Assembly (NCBI RefSeq): GCF_000422285.1
Contig: NZ_AULM01000001.1
Location: forward strand, 186,001 to 250,000
DNA length: 64,000 nt
Reading direction: 5' to 3'
Source of the DNA: Desulfatiglans anilini DSM 4660
Lineage (GTDB): Bacteria; Desulfobacterota; DSM-4660; Desulfatiglandales; Desulfatiglandaceae
Positions 1-8,536 of the stretch are shown piece by piece (position 1 is the first letter of the stretch; the number at the start of each line of letters is the position of its first letter). A model generated the notes under the pieces. That model made no database searches. It had not been told where the DNA came from and saw only the letters and a list, made by a program, of their open reading frames with translations. Made by a program: the position numbers and the translations under genes.

Positions 1-1
1 G

Positions 2-1060
2 GCGGAGCGCTCGGTCTTGACCGATTTCATGGAGCGCGAAGAGCCCACGAATCAGGTCTATGACTACGGCGAGCCGCTCGAGGCGATGGAGGTCGTCTGG
101 CCGACGGGCGAGATCTTCCGCATGGGCTCGGCGAGCGTGAACGGCTACCCTGACAGCCCGTCGAAGGGGGCGAACCCCTCCGGCCCGGGCCTCGATTTTT
201 ACCGCTTCTTCCAGTGCGCGCAGGGGACGATGGGGGTCGTGACCTGGACCAACCTCAAGATGGAATCGATCCCGCGCAAAGACAAGGTGCTGTTCGCCCC
301 CGTCAAGGACCTGAACTATGCCATGGAGTTCCTGCACCGCATCCTGCCCAGGCGCATCGGTCAAGAGGTGCTGCTGCTAAACCAGGTCGATCTGGCGGCG
401 ATCCTGGCGGAGAACTGGCCTGCGGACTATGGGCGAATGAAGGCCGCGCTGCCTCCCTGGACCCTGATTCTGGTGGTGAGCGGGCTTCTGCGCCGGCCGG
501 AGGAAAAGATCGCCTACGAGATGAACTTCCTGGCCGAAGTGATCAAGAACGAGTTTTCGGAGATGCACCTGGGGGAGAATCTCCCCGGGTTCCCTGGCCT
601 GCGGCACAGGGTTCTGTCGGTTTTGAGGAACCCCTGGCCTGCGGATGTCCCGCACTGGCGGAATCAGGTCAAGGGGGCCTCGCAGAGCCTGTTCTTCCAT
701 ACACGGCCGCTCACGGCGAACCACTTTGTGGAGCGGATCCGGGAGATTGCAACCCGGCACGGGTATCCGGCGCAGGAGATCGGGATGTACATCCAGCCGA
801 TCGAACACAACCGGGCCTGCCGGCCGGAGTTCACCTTCTTCTATGATCCGGGGGACGATGCGGCCAAGGCCGCGGTGCGAAGCCTCTACCTCGATGCAGC
901 GGCGGCCTTCCTGAAGGAAGGCGCGGTGTTTACGCGGCCCTACGGAGAACTCGCGCCGATCGTCTACGAGCGGGCCGCCTCCTATGCCGCGAACCTCAAG
1001 CGGCTGAAGAAGGTGTTCGACCCGAACAACATCATGAATCCCGGGAACCTGTGCTTCTAA
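2..1060 (+). CDS. FAD-linked oxidase, 4-cresol dehydrogenase-like (5' end outside window)
   Basis: The frame is open to the left edge, so this is the C-terminal part (about 350 residues) of a longer protein; the TTG at 17 is not its start. It resembles the second half of vanillyl-alcohol-oxidase/4-cresol-dehydrogenase-type flavoenzymes: the end of the FAD-binding PCMH domain (EVVWPTGEIFRMGS, then a G-rich turn and GVVTW), a substrate cap domain, and the C-terminal signature KKVFDPNNIMNPGNLCF common to FAD-linked oxidases. It is paralogous to the oxidase at 2587. It sits 13 bp before an HdrD/GlcF-like Fe-S protein, which suggests a flavin dehydrogenase that hands electrons to iron-sulfur clusters. 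Substrate unknown; an aromatic side chain or hydroxy acid is plausible. Confidence 0.82.
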   Translation, partial: AERSVLTDFMEREEPTNQVYDYGEPLEAMEVVWPTGEIFRMGSASVNGYPDSPSKGANPSGPGLDFYRFFQCAQGTMGVVTWTNLKMESIPRKDKVLFAPVKDLNYAMEFLHRILPRRIGQEVLLLNQVDLAAILAENWPADYGRMKAALPPWTLILVVSGLLRRPEEKIAYEMNFLAEVIKNEFSEMHLGENLPGFPGLRHRVLSVLRNPWPADVPHWRNQVKGASQSLFFHTRPLTANHFVERIREIATRHGYPAQEIGMYIQPIEHNRACRPEFTFFYDPGDDAAKAAVRSLYLDAAAAFLKEGAVFTRPYGELAPIVYERAASYAANLKRLKKVFDPNNIMNPGNLCF

Positions 1061-1073
1061 GGAGGAGGGGACA

Positions 1074-2402
1074 ATGAGCAAGGAATCAGCTGTCAGATAT
1101 TACAAGCCGAGGGCGGAGTTCGCTCTGGACGTCACCGATATCCAGAACTTCGTCTACGATATGAGCCGTTGCATCAAGTGCAAGGGCTGCACGTGGGTGG
1201 ACCACACCTATATGCCGGGGACGCGGTTCATGACGCGCTGCCCGAGCGCGACGAAATTCGAGTTCGATGCCTACGGCGCCTACGGCAAGATGCGCATCGG
1301 CCACGCCATGGCCGAAGGGGTGCTCGACTGGAACGAGAAGGCGCTCGAGATCATGTATGCGTGCACGCTTTGCGGGGCCTGCGATGTAGGATGCAAGCGC
1401 AACCTTGACCTCGAGATCGAGCTGAGCCTGGAGGCCCTCCGGGTGAAGGCGGTCAAGGACGGGGTGGGACCGATGCCGGCCCACAAGAAGATCGCCGCCA
1501 ACATCGCCGAGACGCACAATTTTTTCAACGCGGCGCACGCGCAGCGCCGGGACTGGGTGGCGGCCTCCGGGGTGACGCCGGCCGAAAAGGCGGAATTGCT
1601 TTACTTTGTTGGGTGCAGCGCCTCCTACACCAACAAGGAGATCGCCCGGGCGACGGCGCGGATCCTGAAGGCGGCGGGGACGGACTTCATGCTGCTGCCG
1701 GACGAGTGGTGCTGCGGCAACACGCTGTTTTCGGTCGGGCTCTACGACGAGGCGAAGGCGCTGGCAGAGCGCAACGTGGAGGCTGTCCGCAGGACCGGGG
1801 CCAAGATCCTCCTGACGAGCTGCGCCGAGGGGTACCGCATGTGGAAGGTGGATTACCCGAAGCTCCTGGGAATCGCCACCGCGGACCTGGGCTTCGAGGT
1901 ACTCCACCTCGTCGAATACGTGGACGAGAAGATCAAGGACGGGGCTTTGAACCTGGACAAGCCTTTCGAGACGCGCATGAGCTATCACGATGCGTGCAGC
2001 CTGAGCCGCCTGAGCGAGCCCTGGACCCCTTACGAGGGCAAGCGCGGCTGGATGGGATGCGTCGAACCGCGCCTGAAGCGCCGCCGCGGGACGAACGGCG
2101 TCTACGCGCAACCGCGGGAGATCCTGCAGGCGATCCCCGGAGTGCAACTGGTCGAGATGCCCCGGATGCGCGAAAACGCCTTCTGCTGCGGCGCGGGGAG
2201 GGGGACAGGCGAGGCCTTCCCGGACTTCGCCCGCTGGGCTGCAGCCGAGCGGCTGGAAGAGGTGAAATACGTCGGCGCCGAGACCCTGGTCTCCACCTGC
2301 CCGTGGTGCAAGAACAACTTCAGCCGGGTGGTGAAGGAAGACGGACTGCCGGTGCAGGTCATGGATATCTCTGAAGTGATCTTGGCATCCATCGAGGGAT
2401 GA
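1074..2402 (+). CDS. HdrD/GlcF-like (Fe-S)-binding oxidoreductase subunit with two CCG domains
   Basis: 442 residues. The N-terminal half has two ferredoxin-type cysteine sets: CIKCKGC near residues 33-39 with a later CP, and CTLCGACDVGC near residues 97-107, suggesting two [4Fe-4S] clusters. The C-terminal half has two cysteine-rich CCG domains (CCGN near residue 213 and CCGAGRGTG near residue 371), as in heterodisulfide reductase HdrD, glycolate oxidase GlcF and lactate dehydrogenase LutA/LldE. No membrane segment is seen. A clear ribosome site (AAGGAGGAGG) precedes ATG 1074. Lying between two FAD oxidases, it probably forms the electron-transfer subunit of the same complex and passes electrons to a quinone or another carrier (inference). 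Confidence 0.85.
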   Translation: MSKESAVRYYKPRAEFALDVTDIQNFVYDMSRCIKCKGCTWVDHTYMPGTRFMTRCPSATKFEFDAYGAYGKMRIGHAMAEGVLDWNEKALEIMYACTLCGACDVGCKRNLDLEIELSLEALRVKAVKDGVGPMPAHKKIAANIAETHNFFNAAHAQRRDWVAASGVTPAEKAELLYFVGCSASYTNKEIARATARILKAAGTDFMLLPDEWCCGNTLFSVGLYDEAKALAERNVEAVRRTGAKILLTSCAEGYRMWKVDYPKLLGIATADLGFEVLHLVEYVDEKIKDGALNLDKPFETRMSYHDACSLSRLSEPWTPYEGKRGWMGCVEPRLKRRRGTNGVYAQPREILQAIPGVQLVEMPRMRENAFCCGAGRGTGEAFPDFARWAAAERLEEVKYVGAETLVSTCPWCKNNFSRVVKEDGLPVQVMDISEVILASIEG

Positions 2403-2586
2403 TCGATGCCTCACCCCGGGAAGGCGGGGCTTTCATCCGAAGGGGCCGCGGTTCAGAGAGGATCGGAGGGTACGGTCAGGAACCGCCGCCGCGCAGGGTG
2501 CCCGCAACCGCCGGACGCCGGGGCGAAGCCTTTGCAGGAATACTCTTGTTTAGACCAATGGACATCCAGGCTGAAGGAGGTAAATC
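2403..2586 (+). other. Intergenic spacer
   Basis: About 180 bp between the Fe-S protein and the second FAD oxidase. Small open frames here have no recognisable composition. The only site seen is a strong ribosome-binding sequence, AAGGAGG, at about 2575-2581 just before ATG 2587. Confidence 0.5.
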
Positions 2587-4209
2587 ATGCCAGCCATAAC
2601 GAAGGAAATCTACCAGGCGCTAAAAGCCGTCGTCGGGCCTGAATATATCTCGGACGATCCGGTGATCTGCGAAAGCTACCGGAGTGGACCGGGCGGATAC
2701 GAAAACGGTCTTGGCTATGAGCGGGTCATGACCAAGATTCCGGGCTGCATCATCATGCCGCGGACAACCGAAGAAGTGCAGCGCATCGTGCGGATATGCT
2801 ACCGCCACGACATCCCGTATGTCCCTTACAGCACCGGTTTCTATGGACCGCGCTCCCACCCGCATGTCGAGGATGCGCTCCTGATCGACCTCAAGCGCAT
2901 GAACGACTTCGTGCTGGACGAGAAGCATTTCTATGTCGAGGTGGGCCCGGGCATGGTCTATTCCCCCATCCAGGAGGAGTGCATGCGCCACGGGGCCTAT
3001 GTGGTGATCGGCGGGGGCGGGGCGCAGGCCTCGGCCATCGCGAACCTGATCGGGGACGGTTGGTCGCCGCTCAGCCACCGGATCGGACTGCCGCACCGCC
3101 GGATCCTAGGGACTGAGGTGGTGATGCCGGACGGCGAGATCCTGCGGATGGGCTCTCTGGCCACCGGGGACGACCCCTTCTGGGGCGAGGGTCCGGGCCC
3201 GGATCTGCGCGGGCTTCTGAGGGGCTACACGGGTCTGCGGGGCTGCCTTGGGATCGTGACGCGGATGGCGATCAAGACCCTTCCGTTCCAGCCCGAGCGG
3301 CTCGAGCCGACCGGAATTTCCCCCAACACCGCCCTGGCCCTTCCCGAGAAGCGCGTCAAGTGGATCAACTTCACCGTTCCCTCCAAGGATGCCCAGGTGA
3401 CGGCCATGCGGAACATCGGGCATGCCGAGATCGCGGGTGCGGTCACGAAGGTGCCGCTTTTCTGGCGGGCCATCGCCAAGGCCGAGTGCAAGGAGGAGTT
3501 CTGGGACATCTGGGGCAAGGAGAACGAGGAGAGCATCGCGAACTTCTTTATCGTGCGCGTGCTCCTGATCGGCTTCACCTCCGAAGAGCAGATGGAATAC
3601 GACGAACGGGTGCTGATGGACATCATGACGGAGGTCGGCGGGGTGGCCCGGCGGACCAAGCCCTCTGACGAGTCGTGGATCAAGAACGCCGACTCGGCCG
3701 GCATGTGGCTCATGTGCGGGGGGTATGTCTCGGTCGACTATGTCATCGAGTCCCTCACCCAGGCGCCCGACCACGGCCCGAGCTACGCGGAGCTGAAGAA
3801 GAAGTACACCCCGCCGTTGATGCCGGACTACGGCGACCCGGGCTGGTTCCAAAGCTTCGAACTCGGGCACCAGGGCTACTCGGAGTTCCTGATCTACTGG
3901 GATCAGGACGACGACACGGACCCGGTCGACCAGTTTTACGTCGACACCTCCAAGATGAACATCAAGAACCGGACCTATACGTCGCTTCTGGGCCCCCACC
4001 AGCCGCTGTACCTGACGGGTCCGAAGTATGGCCCCAATTACCATGAGTTCCTGCTGAAGGTCAAAAACGAGTTCGACCCGAAGTGGCGTTCGCACCCGCC
4101 GGTGCCCCTCGCCCATGACCTGTTCGTGGACCGCGCGCCCTGGATGCACGCCATGCGGGACTGGGATTCCCCCGGGGACATCCTGGGAGATTCGGGCGGC
4201 CGGGAGTAA
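2587..4209 (+). CDS. FAD-binding oxidase, 4-cresol dehydrogenase/vanillyl-alcohol oxidase-like
   Basis: 540 residues, about the family length (500-560). The N-terminal PCMH FAD-binding domain is visible: PRTTEEVQRIVRICYRHDIP, then VPYSTGFYG, FYVEVGPGMVY and VIGGGGAQASAIANLIGDG. The second lobe follows with GTEVVMPDGEILRMGS and GLRGCLGIVTRM. The C-terminal half is the cap domain. It is paralogous to the oxidase at 2-1060 and shares its cluster with the CCG Fe-S protein. The strong AAGGAGG site fixes ATG 2587. Family members oxidise para-hydroxylated aromatic side chains or similar substrates with FAD as hydride acceptor. Because no cytochrome c subunit gene is adjacent, the Fe-S protein is the likely acceptor (inference). 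Confidence 0.85.
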   Translation: MPAITKEIYQALKAVVGPEYISDDPVICESYRSGPGGYENGLGYERVMTKIPGCIIMPRTTEEVQRIVRICYRHDIPYVPYSTGFYGPRSHPHVEDALLIDLKRMNDFVLDEKHFYVEVGPGMVYSPIQEECMRHGAYVVIGGGGAQASAIANLIGDGWSPLSHRIGLPHRRILGTEVVMPDGEILRMGSLATGDDPFWGEGPGPDLRGLLRGYTGLRGCLGIVTRMAIKTLPFQPERLEPTGISPNTALALPEKRVKWINFTVPSKDAQVTAMRNIGHAEIAGAVTKVPLFWRAIAKAECKEEFWDIWGKENEESIANFFIVRVLLIGFTSEEQMEYDERVLMDIMTEVGGVARRTKPSDESWIKNADSAGMWLMCGGYVSVDYVIESLTQAPDHGPSYAELKKKYTPPLMPDYGDPGWFQSFELGHQGYSEFLIYWDQDDDTDPVDQFYVDTSKMNIKNRTYTSLLGPHQPLYLTGPKYGPNYHEFLLKVKNEFDPKWRSHPPVPLAHDLFVDRAPWMHAMRDWDSPGDILGDSGGRE

Positions 4210-4270
4210 CAGAGAACTGCGCAACTGGATCCAGTATCCGGGCCTCGGGCGGAACCATCGCTTGCGGGAA

Positions 4271-4293
4271 GGGCCCTGCACGGTGCAGGGCCC
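4271..4293 (+). terminator. Perfect 10-bp hairpin after the FAD oxidase
   Basis: GGGCCCTGCA at 4271-4280 pairs with TGCAGGGCCC at 4284-4293 around a CGG loop, 61 bp after the oxidase stop. There is no T-tract, so it may be a Rho-assisted stop or an RNA-stabilising stem and not a classical intrinsic terminator. The rest of the 344-bp gap 4210-4553 shows nothing else recognisable. Confidence 0.5.
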
Positions 4294-4553
4294 CCTCCCG
4301 TTGAGTGAACCCCGAAGGTTTGGGCCGAACCCGAGATGGAAGGGTTGAGGCGCAAAGGTGAGGTTGCGGGTTTCATTGGGTCTTTAAGGAGATCTTGGTT
4401 TGCGGAGGGTCATCCAGGGCCGGATCGCACTGGGCGACCCGGTTGTCGGCTTCCGGGAGGGTTGGCGGAAAAGGATCCCAGCCTGCAGACGGGATGGCGA
4501 ATGGCTCTCATGGTGCAATGGATCACTGAGTTGAGAAAGGGAGGTTTGAGGTC

Positions 4554-5579
4554 ATGAGAAAAGGGTTTTGGATCTTGCTGGGGATCGTCGTCATGAGTAT
4601 CGGGTTTATCGCCGCCAACGCAACGGCCGCTGAATACAAGATGCGCCTCGCCCACATGACGCCGCTCATCGAGTCGCATGCCAAGGCCGGGGTGTGGATC
4701 AAGGACGAGATCGAAAAACGCTCGAAGGGCCGGATGGAGGTGCAGTATTTCCACAGCTTCCAACTGGGCAACACGATCGAGATTACCAAGAAGTGCCAGA
4801 TGGGGATGATCGAGGCCGCCTACACCAACGGGAATATCCTGCCCGATATGGCCCCGGAATTCGGGATCGGTTACTGCCCTTATGTCCTGGATTCCTATGA
4901 AAAATGGACCAAGTTCCTGGCGAATGACGAACTGCGGAACGAACTCTTCCAATATGGAGAAAAGCGCACCGGCCTCATGTTTGTCGACCAGATGTGGTTC
5001 GGCCGTTATGTCATCGCAAGCACCAAACCGATCAACACGTTCGAAGAAGTTGGAAAGCTGAAGTTCCGCTGTACGGAATCGCAGATCAATCTCGACTGGT
5101 GGAAGGCATGGGGGGTGAACGCCGACACCATGCCGTGGCCCGAGGTTTATCCGGCGTTGAACCAGAAGGTGATCGACGGGATCGAACAATCGAAAACGGC
5201 GATCCACTTTCTCAAGGTGGACGATCTGACCAAGTACATCCTGCACACCGACCATGTCGTCGGGACATGGTACATCGTCCTGAACAAAAAATGGTACGAC
5301 AAGCTGCCGGACGATCTGAAGACCATGGTGGTGCAAGTCATCCGTGAGGCGTCAGCCCAGGCGCGTGTGGCCCAACTCTACGACGAATGCAGGGTGATCG
5401 CTCCGATGAAGGAGAAAGGGGTCACCTTTACACCGCTGAAACCGGAGGAGGACGCCAAGTTCAGGCAGGCGGTGAAGGAGAAGGTCTGGCCGAAGTGGCG
5501 TGAACAGATCGGCGCCGAGTGGTTCGATAAGGTGGTGGAATTTGTCAAGGATGTGGAGAAGAGCCCTCCGGTGGAATAA
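4554..5579 (+). CDS. dctP: TRAP transporter substrate-binding protein, DctP family
   Basis: 341 residues with a signal peptide (positive MRKG, hydrophobic stretch, cleavage after about ANATAAE at residue 25), so periplasmic. The family core is present: the start of mature DctP (YKMRLAHMTPLIESHAKAG), HSFQLGNTIEITKKCQMG, and the region GKLKFRCTESQINLDWW carrying the conserved arginine that usually contacts a substrate carboxylate, followed by PWPEVYPALNQKVIDGIEQS. It heads a P-Q-M gene set with both membrane subunits downstream. Family knowledge predicts binding of an organic anion for sodium-driven import. The clustering with a CoA ligase suggests an aromatic or other carboxylic acid, but the ligand is not readable from sequence. 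Confidence 0.92.
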   Translation: MRKGFWILLGIVVMSIGFIAANATAAEYKMRLAHMTPLIESHAKAGVWIKDEIEKRSKGRMEVQYFHSFQLGNTIEITKKCQMGMIEAAYTNGNILPDMAPEFGIGYCPYVLDSYEKWTKFLANDELRNELFQYGEKRTGLMFVDQMWFGRYVIASTKPINTFEEVGKLKFRCTESQINLDWWKAWGVNADTMPWPEVYPALNQKVIDGIEQSKTAIHFLKVDDLTKYILHTDHVVGTWYIVLNKKWYDKLPDDLKTMVVQVIREASAQARVAQLYDECRVIAPMKEKGVTFTPLKPEEDAKFRQAVKEKVWPKWREQIGAEWFDKVVEFVKDVEKSPPVE

Positions 5580-5757
5580 AGGGATCGGCTACCGGGGGGA
5601 GGCTGCGCGCCATCGATCCGCTTTCTTCCGCCCGAAGCCGCTCTCGAAGACGGGGTAGGAGCTCTCCATGTCGGAATGGGAGGGCACCTGCAGGAGCAGA
5701 GGGGGTCTGAATTTTTTTGGCGTAGCGGCCGTTTTTACAGCAAAGGGGAGGTGCTGA

Positions 5758-6249
5758 GTGACACGGCAGATCGATAAATTCCTGACTGTGCTCGAAGAGT
5801 ATGGCATCGGCATGTGTATGCTCGTCTCGTTGGTCATACTTGTTGTCAATGTAATCCTTCGTTACCTCTTTCATGCATCCCTTTCCTGGCCGGCCGAGTT
5901 GTCCACCTATCTGATGATCCTTCTCGTATACCTCGGATCAAGCGCCGGCATCAAACACGACTCGGAGCTCAAGGTCGATTTCATCGTCGATATCTTCCCC
6001 CGCACCGGGAAATTCTTTGCCGTCTGGTTGAATATCGTCCGGCTGGCGGCCTGCGTTATCTTTTTCTGGGCGGGGATATCCGTGGTTCAGATGGAATACG
6101 CCTTCAGCAATGTCAGCCCTACCCTGCGCCTTCCGCTATGGATCCTCTTCGGCGTTTTGCCTTTCGCGGCGGTGCTTTTCGCTGTCAGAACGCTGTTGAG
6201 CTTTCGTGAAATCTTTGCGGACCGGCCTACCGGGAAACAAGAGGGCTAG
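5758..6249 (+). CDS. dctQ: TRAP transporter small permease, DctQ family
   Basis: 163 residues, GTG start chosen because GGGGAGG lies a few bases upstream. Four hydrophobic segments are visible (about residues 18-38, 44-62, 81-103, 121-143), the DctQ topology. The pattern VILRYLFHASLSWPAELSTYLMI fits the conserved NV.RY.f...l.w.eEl. motif. It is the small integral-membrane subunit that partners DctM in the cytoplasmic membrane. It follows the binding protein after a 178-bp gap and precedes DctM by 3 bp, so P, Q and M form one transport operon. Confidence 0.9.
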   Translation: MTRQIDKFLTVLEEYGIGMCMLVSLVILVVNVILRYLFHASLSWPAELSTYLMILLVYLGSSAGIKHDSELKVDFIVDIFPRTGKFFAVWLNIVRLAACVIFFWAGISVVQMEYAFSNVSPTLRLPLWILFGVLPFAAVLFAVRTLLSFREIFADRPTGKQEG

Positions 6250-6252
6250 ACG

Positions 6253-7536
6253 ATGCTGATGCTTGCTTTTGCCATTGGGTTATTGCTCATACTGATCTTT
6301 ATGCGGATCCCCGTCTTCCTGTCCCTTTTTCTGTCGGGGTTCGTCTGTTTCATGCTCTTTGCGCCGGTGCCGATGGCGGTCATCGGGCAGATCCTGATCA
6401 AGAAACTCGATAATTACTCTCTGATCGCCATCCCCTTTTTCATCTTCCTTGGCAATATCATGGTGCGCGGGGAGAGTGCGAAGCGGCTGGTGGACCTCGT
6501 TTTTGCGATCGTTTCCCCGTTGCGCGCGGGGCTGCCGATCGCGGCGGTCAATTCCTGCGGGCTGTTCGGTGCAATTTCAGGGTCGAGTATCTCCACCCTT
6601 GTCACCATCGGCGGGATCATTATGCCGGCCCTCGACGAAAACCGATATGAAAGGCGGTTTTCGGTCGGTATTCTCACGGCTTCCTCGATCCTGGGCATCA
6701 TCATCCCTCCAAGCGTTCCCATGATCATCTTTGCGATGATCGCCGGCACCTCCGTCAACCGGGTTTTCGTGGCGGGCATCCTTCCGGGTCTGCTCATCAT
6801 GGTGTTGCTTTCGCTGTACGCCTACGGCTACGGCCGGTTGAAGAAGCAGTCTGCGACGCAGTTCATGGGGTTGATGCACATGGGGCGGACCTTCTGGAGA
6901 GCGGGGTGGTCACTGTTGCTGCCCCTGATCCTTTATGTCGGGATCTACACCGGTGTTTTTACGGTGACTGAGGCGTCCGTCGTGGCGGCAGCCTATGCGA
7001 TCCTGATCGAAACGCTCCTTTACCGGCAGGTCTCCTTCAAAGAGATCTGGCGTCTAGCTGTCCAGTCCGGGATTCTGAGCGGCACGCTGGTCATTATCAT
7101 CGCCGGGGCCATGACCCTCGGAGAGTTCATCGTGCTGCAGGATCTTCCGAACGTGCTGGTCGACACGGCGATGAGATATATTTCGCAGCCCTGGATCTTC
7201 GTGTTCATGACGGTCGTTCTGGTACTCGTCATCGGCACGTTTCTGGACATTATCGGGGCCCTGGCGATCCTGACGCCGGTGATGCTGCCGCTTTCCAGGG
7301 CCTACGGCATGGATCCGGTGCACTTCGGCATCATTCTCTGTCTCGGGTTCGGGATCGGTTACATTACGCCGCCCCTCGGTTTGCTCCTGTACACTTCGGT
7401 CGCTGTGATGAAGGAAAAATTCACGTTCATCTGCCGGTCCATCATGCCGCCCCTGATCGTGTATGTGGTGATCTTGTTTCTGGTCGCGTACATTCCACAG
7501 TTGTCATTGTGGCTGCCGCATGTTCTCTATGATTGA
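6253..7536 (+). CDS. dctM: TRAP transporter large permease, DctM family
   Basis: 427 residues, the usual DctM length, with a dozen or so hydrophobic segments across the protein. Family landmarks are visible: AIPFFIFLGNIMVRG, the G-rich AVNSCGLFGAISGSS, SSILGIIIPPSVPMIIFA, and near the C-terminus GFGIGYITPPLGLLLY. This subunit is the sodium-coupled translocation channel. It starts 3 bp after dctQ and is certainly co-transcribed. The next 353 bp contain a repeat element and no gene. Confidence 0.93.
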   Translation: MLMLAFAIGLLLILIFMRIPVFLSLFLSGFVCFMLFAPVPMAVIGQILIKKLDNYSLIAIPFFIFLGNIMVRGESAKRLVDLVFAIVSPLRAGLPIAAVNSCGLFGAISGSSISTLVTIGGIIMPALDENRYERRFSVGILTASSILGIIIPPSVPMIIFAMIAGTSVNRVFVAGILPGLLIMVLLSLYAYGYGRLKKQSATQFMGLMHMGRTFWRAGWSLLLPLILYVGIYTGVFTVTEASVVAAAYAILIETLLYRQVSFKEIWRLAVQSGILSGTLVIIIAGAMTLGEFIVLQDLPNVLVDTAMRYISQPWIFVFMTVVLVLVIGTFLDIIGALAILTPVMLPLSRAYGMDPVHFGIILCLGFGIGYITPPLGLLLYTSVAVMKEKFTFICRSIMPPLIVYVVILFLVAYIPQLSLWLPHVLYD

Positions 7537-7638
7537 GGGATCGTTCGATATTCTTGGGAGGAGCGTTTAATCCTTCTGAATGGTTCAGAGCGATTAGAAA
7601 GCATGGTTTCCCATAGAGAGTGAAAGCTTAATTCGTCG

Positions 7639-7865
7639 CCAGCCGGAAATGGTCTTATGGGCCGATCTTGGCGTCCATCTGCACGTTTGCTCGAGATTGG
7701 ACGAACCGGGACCCGCCCGCGAAGCGGTGGGATAGAGCGGTCGAAAGGTGTGAAGAAACCGGGACCCGCCCCGCAGTGGCGGGACTGAGCAGTCGAAGGG
7801 TGTGAAAATAAGTCCTCATTATCGGATGGGAAACGGGATTCTACCAGGAGATCATTTCCGGCTGG
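7639..7865 (-). repeat. MITE-like dispersed repeat, copy D (reverse orientation)
   Basis: A 227-bp non-coding segment bounded by a perfect 13-bp inverted repeat, CCAGCCGGAAATG (7639-7651) and CATTTCCGGCTGG (7853-7865). The interior block around 7660-7690 matches the reverse complement of the repeat at 62567-62710. The GGGACCCGCCCCGC blocks match the reverse complement of the repeat at 60106-60298. The middle contains two imperfect tandem units of about 53 bp (7704-7756 and 7757-7809), each starting AACCGGGACCCGCC. It fills most of the gap between dctM and the receiver gene. Confidence 0.65.
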
Positions 7866-7889
7866 ACCTTGATTCCCGTCTTCGAGTGA

Positions 7890-8423
7890 ATGATTGTTCA
7901 ATTTACGGAGAAGGAAGCCAACGGTATCCTCATGAAGCAGAAAAATCTTCTTGAAGGCAAGAAAATCCTTCTGGTTGACGACGAGCCGGATGTCTTGGAT
8001 GCATTGTCAGAGTTGCTCACGATGTGTCATCTCGTGACCGCAACGAGTTTCGAAGAGGCGAGAAAAAGACTTGAAACCGAATATTTCGATATCGCTATCC
8101 TCGATATCATGGGTGTGGACGGGTATGCCCTCCTTGACATCGCCATCGAGCGGGAGGTGATGCCGGTCATGCTGACTGCGCATGCATTGACTCCTGAGGA
8201 TGCCGCCCGCTCTTGGCGCGGCGGTGCCGCCTCGTATCTGCCGAAGGAAGAAATGGCGAACCTCGAGATCTTCCTGAATGATATCCTCGAGGCGAGAGAG
8301 AAGGGGCAAAGCCCCTGGTGGCGATGGTTCGAGAGATTAGGTTCCTACTATGACCGGAAGTTCGGGGTGGGCTGGACGGAGAAGGACAAGGACATCTGGA
8401 ACAAGATCAAATACGGAGTGTAA
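7890..8423 (+). CDS. Receiver-domain (CheY-like) protein without a visible output domain
   Basis: 177 residues; the first ATG is at 7890 but ATG 7932 (MKQKNLLEGKK) is an equally good start, and neither has a strong ribosome site. The core is a response-regulator receiver: acidic pair DDEPDVLDALSELL, phospho-acceptor Asp in IAILDIMGVDGYALL, a T in MLTAHA, and the Lys in SYLPKEEM. The last 50 or so residues (WWRWFERLGSYYDRKFGVGW...DIWNKIKYGV) are not a known DNA-binding domain. No histidine kinase is nearby. Lying between the TRAP operon and the CoA ligase, it may regulate this pathway through protein contacts (inference). Confidence 0.75.
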   Translation: MIVQFTEKEANGILMKQKNLLEGKKILLVDDEPDVLDALSELLTMCHLVTATSFEEARKRLETEYFDIAILDIMGVDGYALLDIAIEREVMPVMLTAHALTPEDAARSWRGGAASYLPKEEMANLEIFLNDILEAREKGQSPWWRWFERLGSYYDRKFGVGWTEKDKDIWNKIKYGV

Positions 8424-8536
8424 GGAGGTCAGCCCTGAAGTCGTCCGCGTTGAACAGTGGTATCCGCTGATCCTTCTTGAGGCGGCTAGACATGACAACA
8501 GCTTGGTTCACCAGCCTGTAAATGGAGGAATGTTAG

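Noticed and set aside
4271-4293. Classical intrinsic terminator
   Set aside because: The stem is perfect but no T-tract follows, so it is listed only as a hairpin with moderate confidence.
7704-7809. Two 53-bp repeat units as a possible CRISPR remnant
   Set aside because: Only two imperfect units, no constant repeat/variable spacer pattern, and they lie inside an inverted-repeat-bounded element related to other copies in the window.
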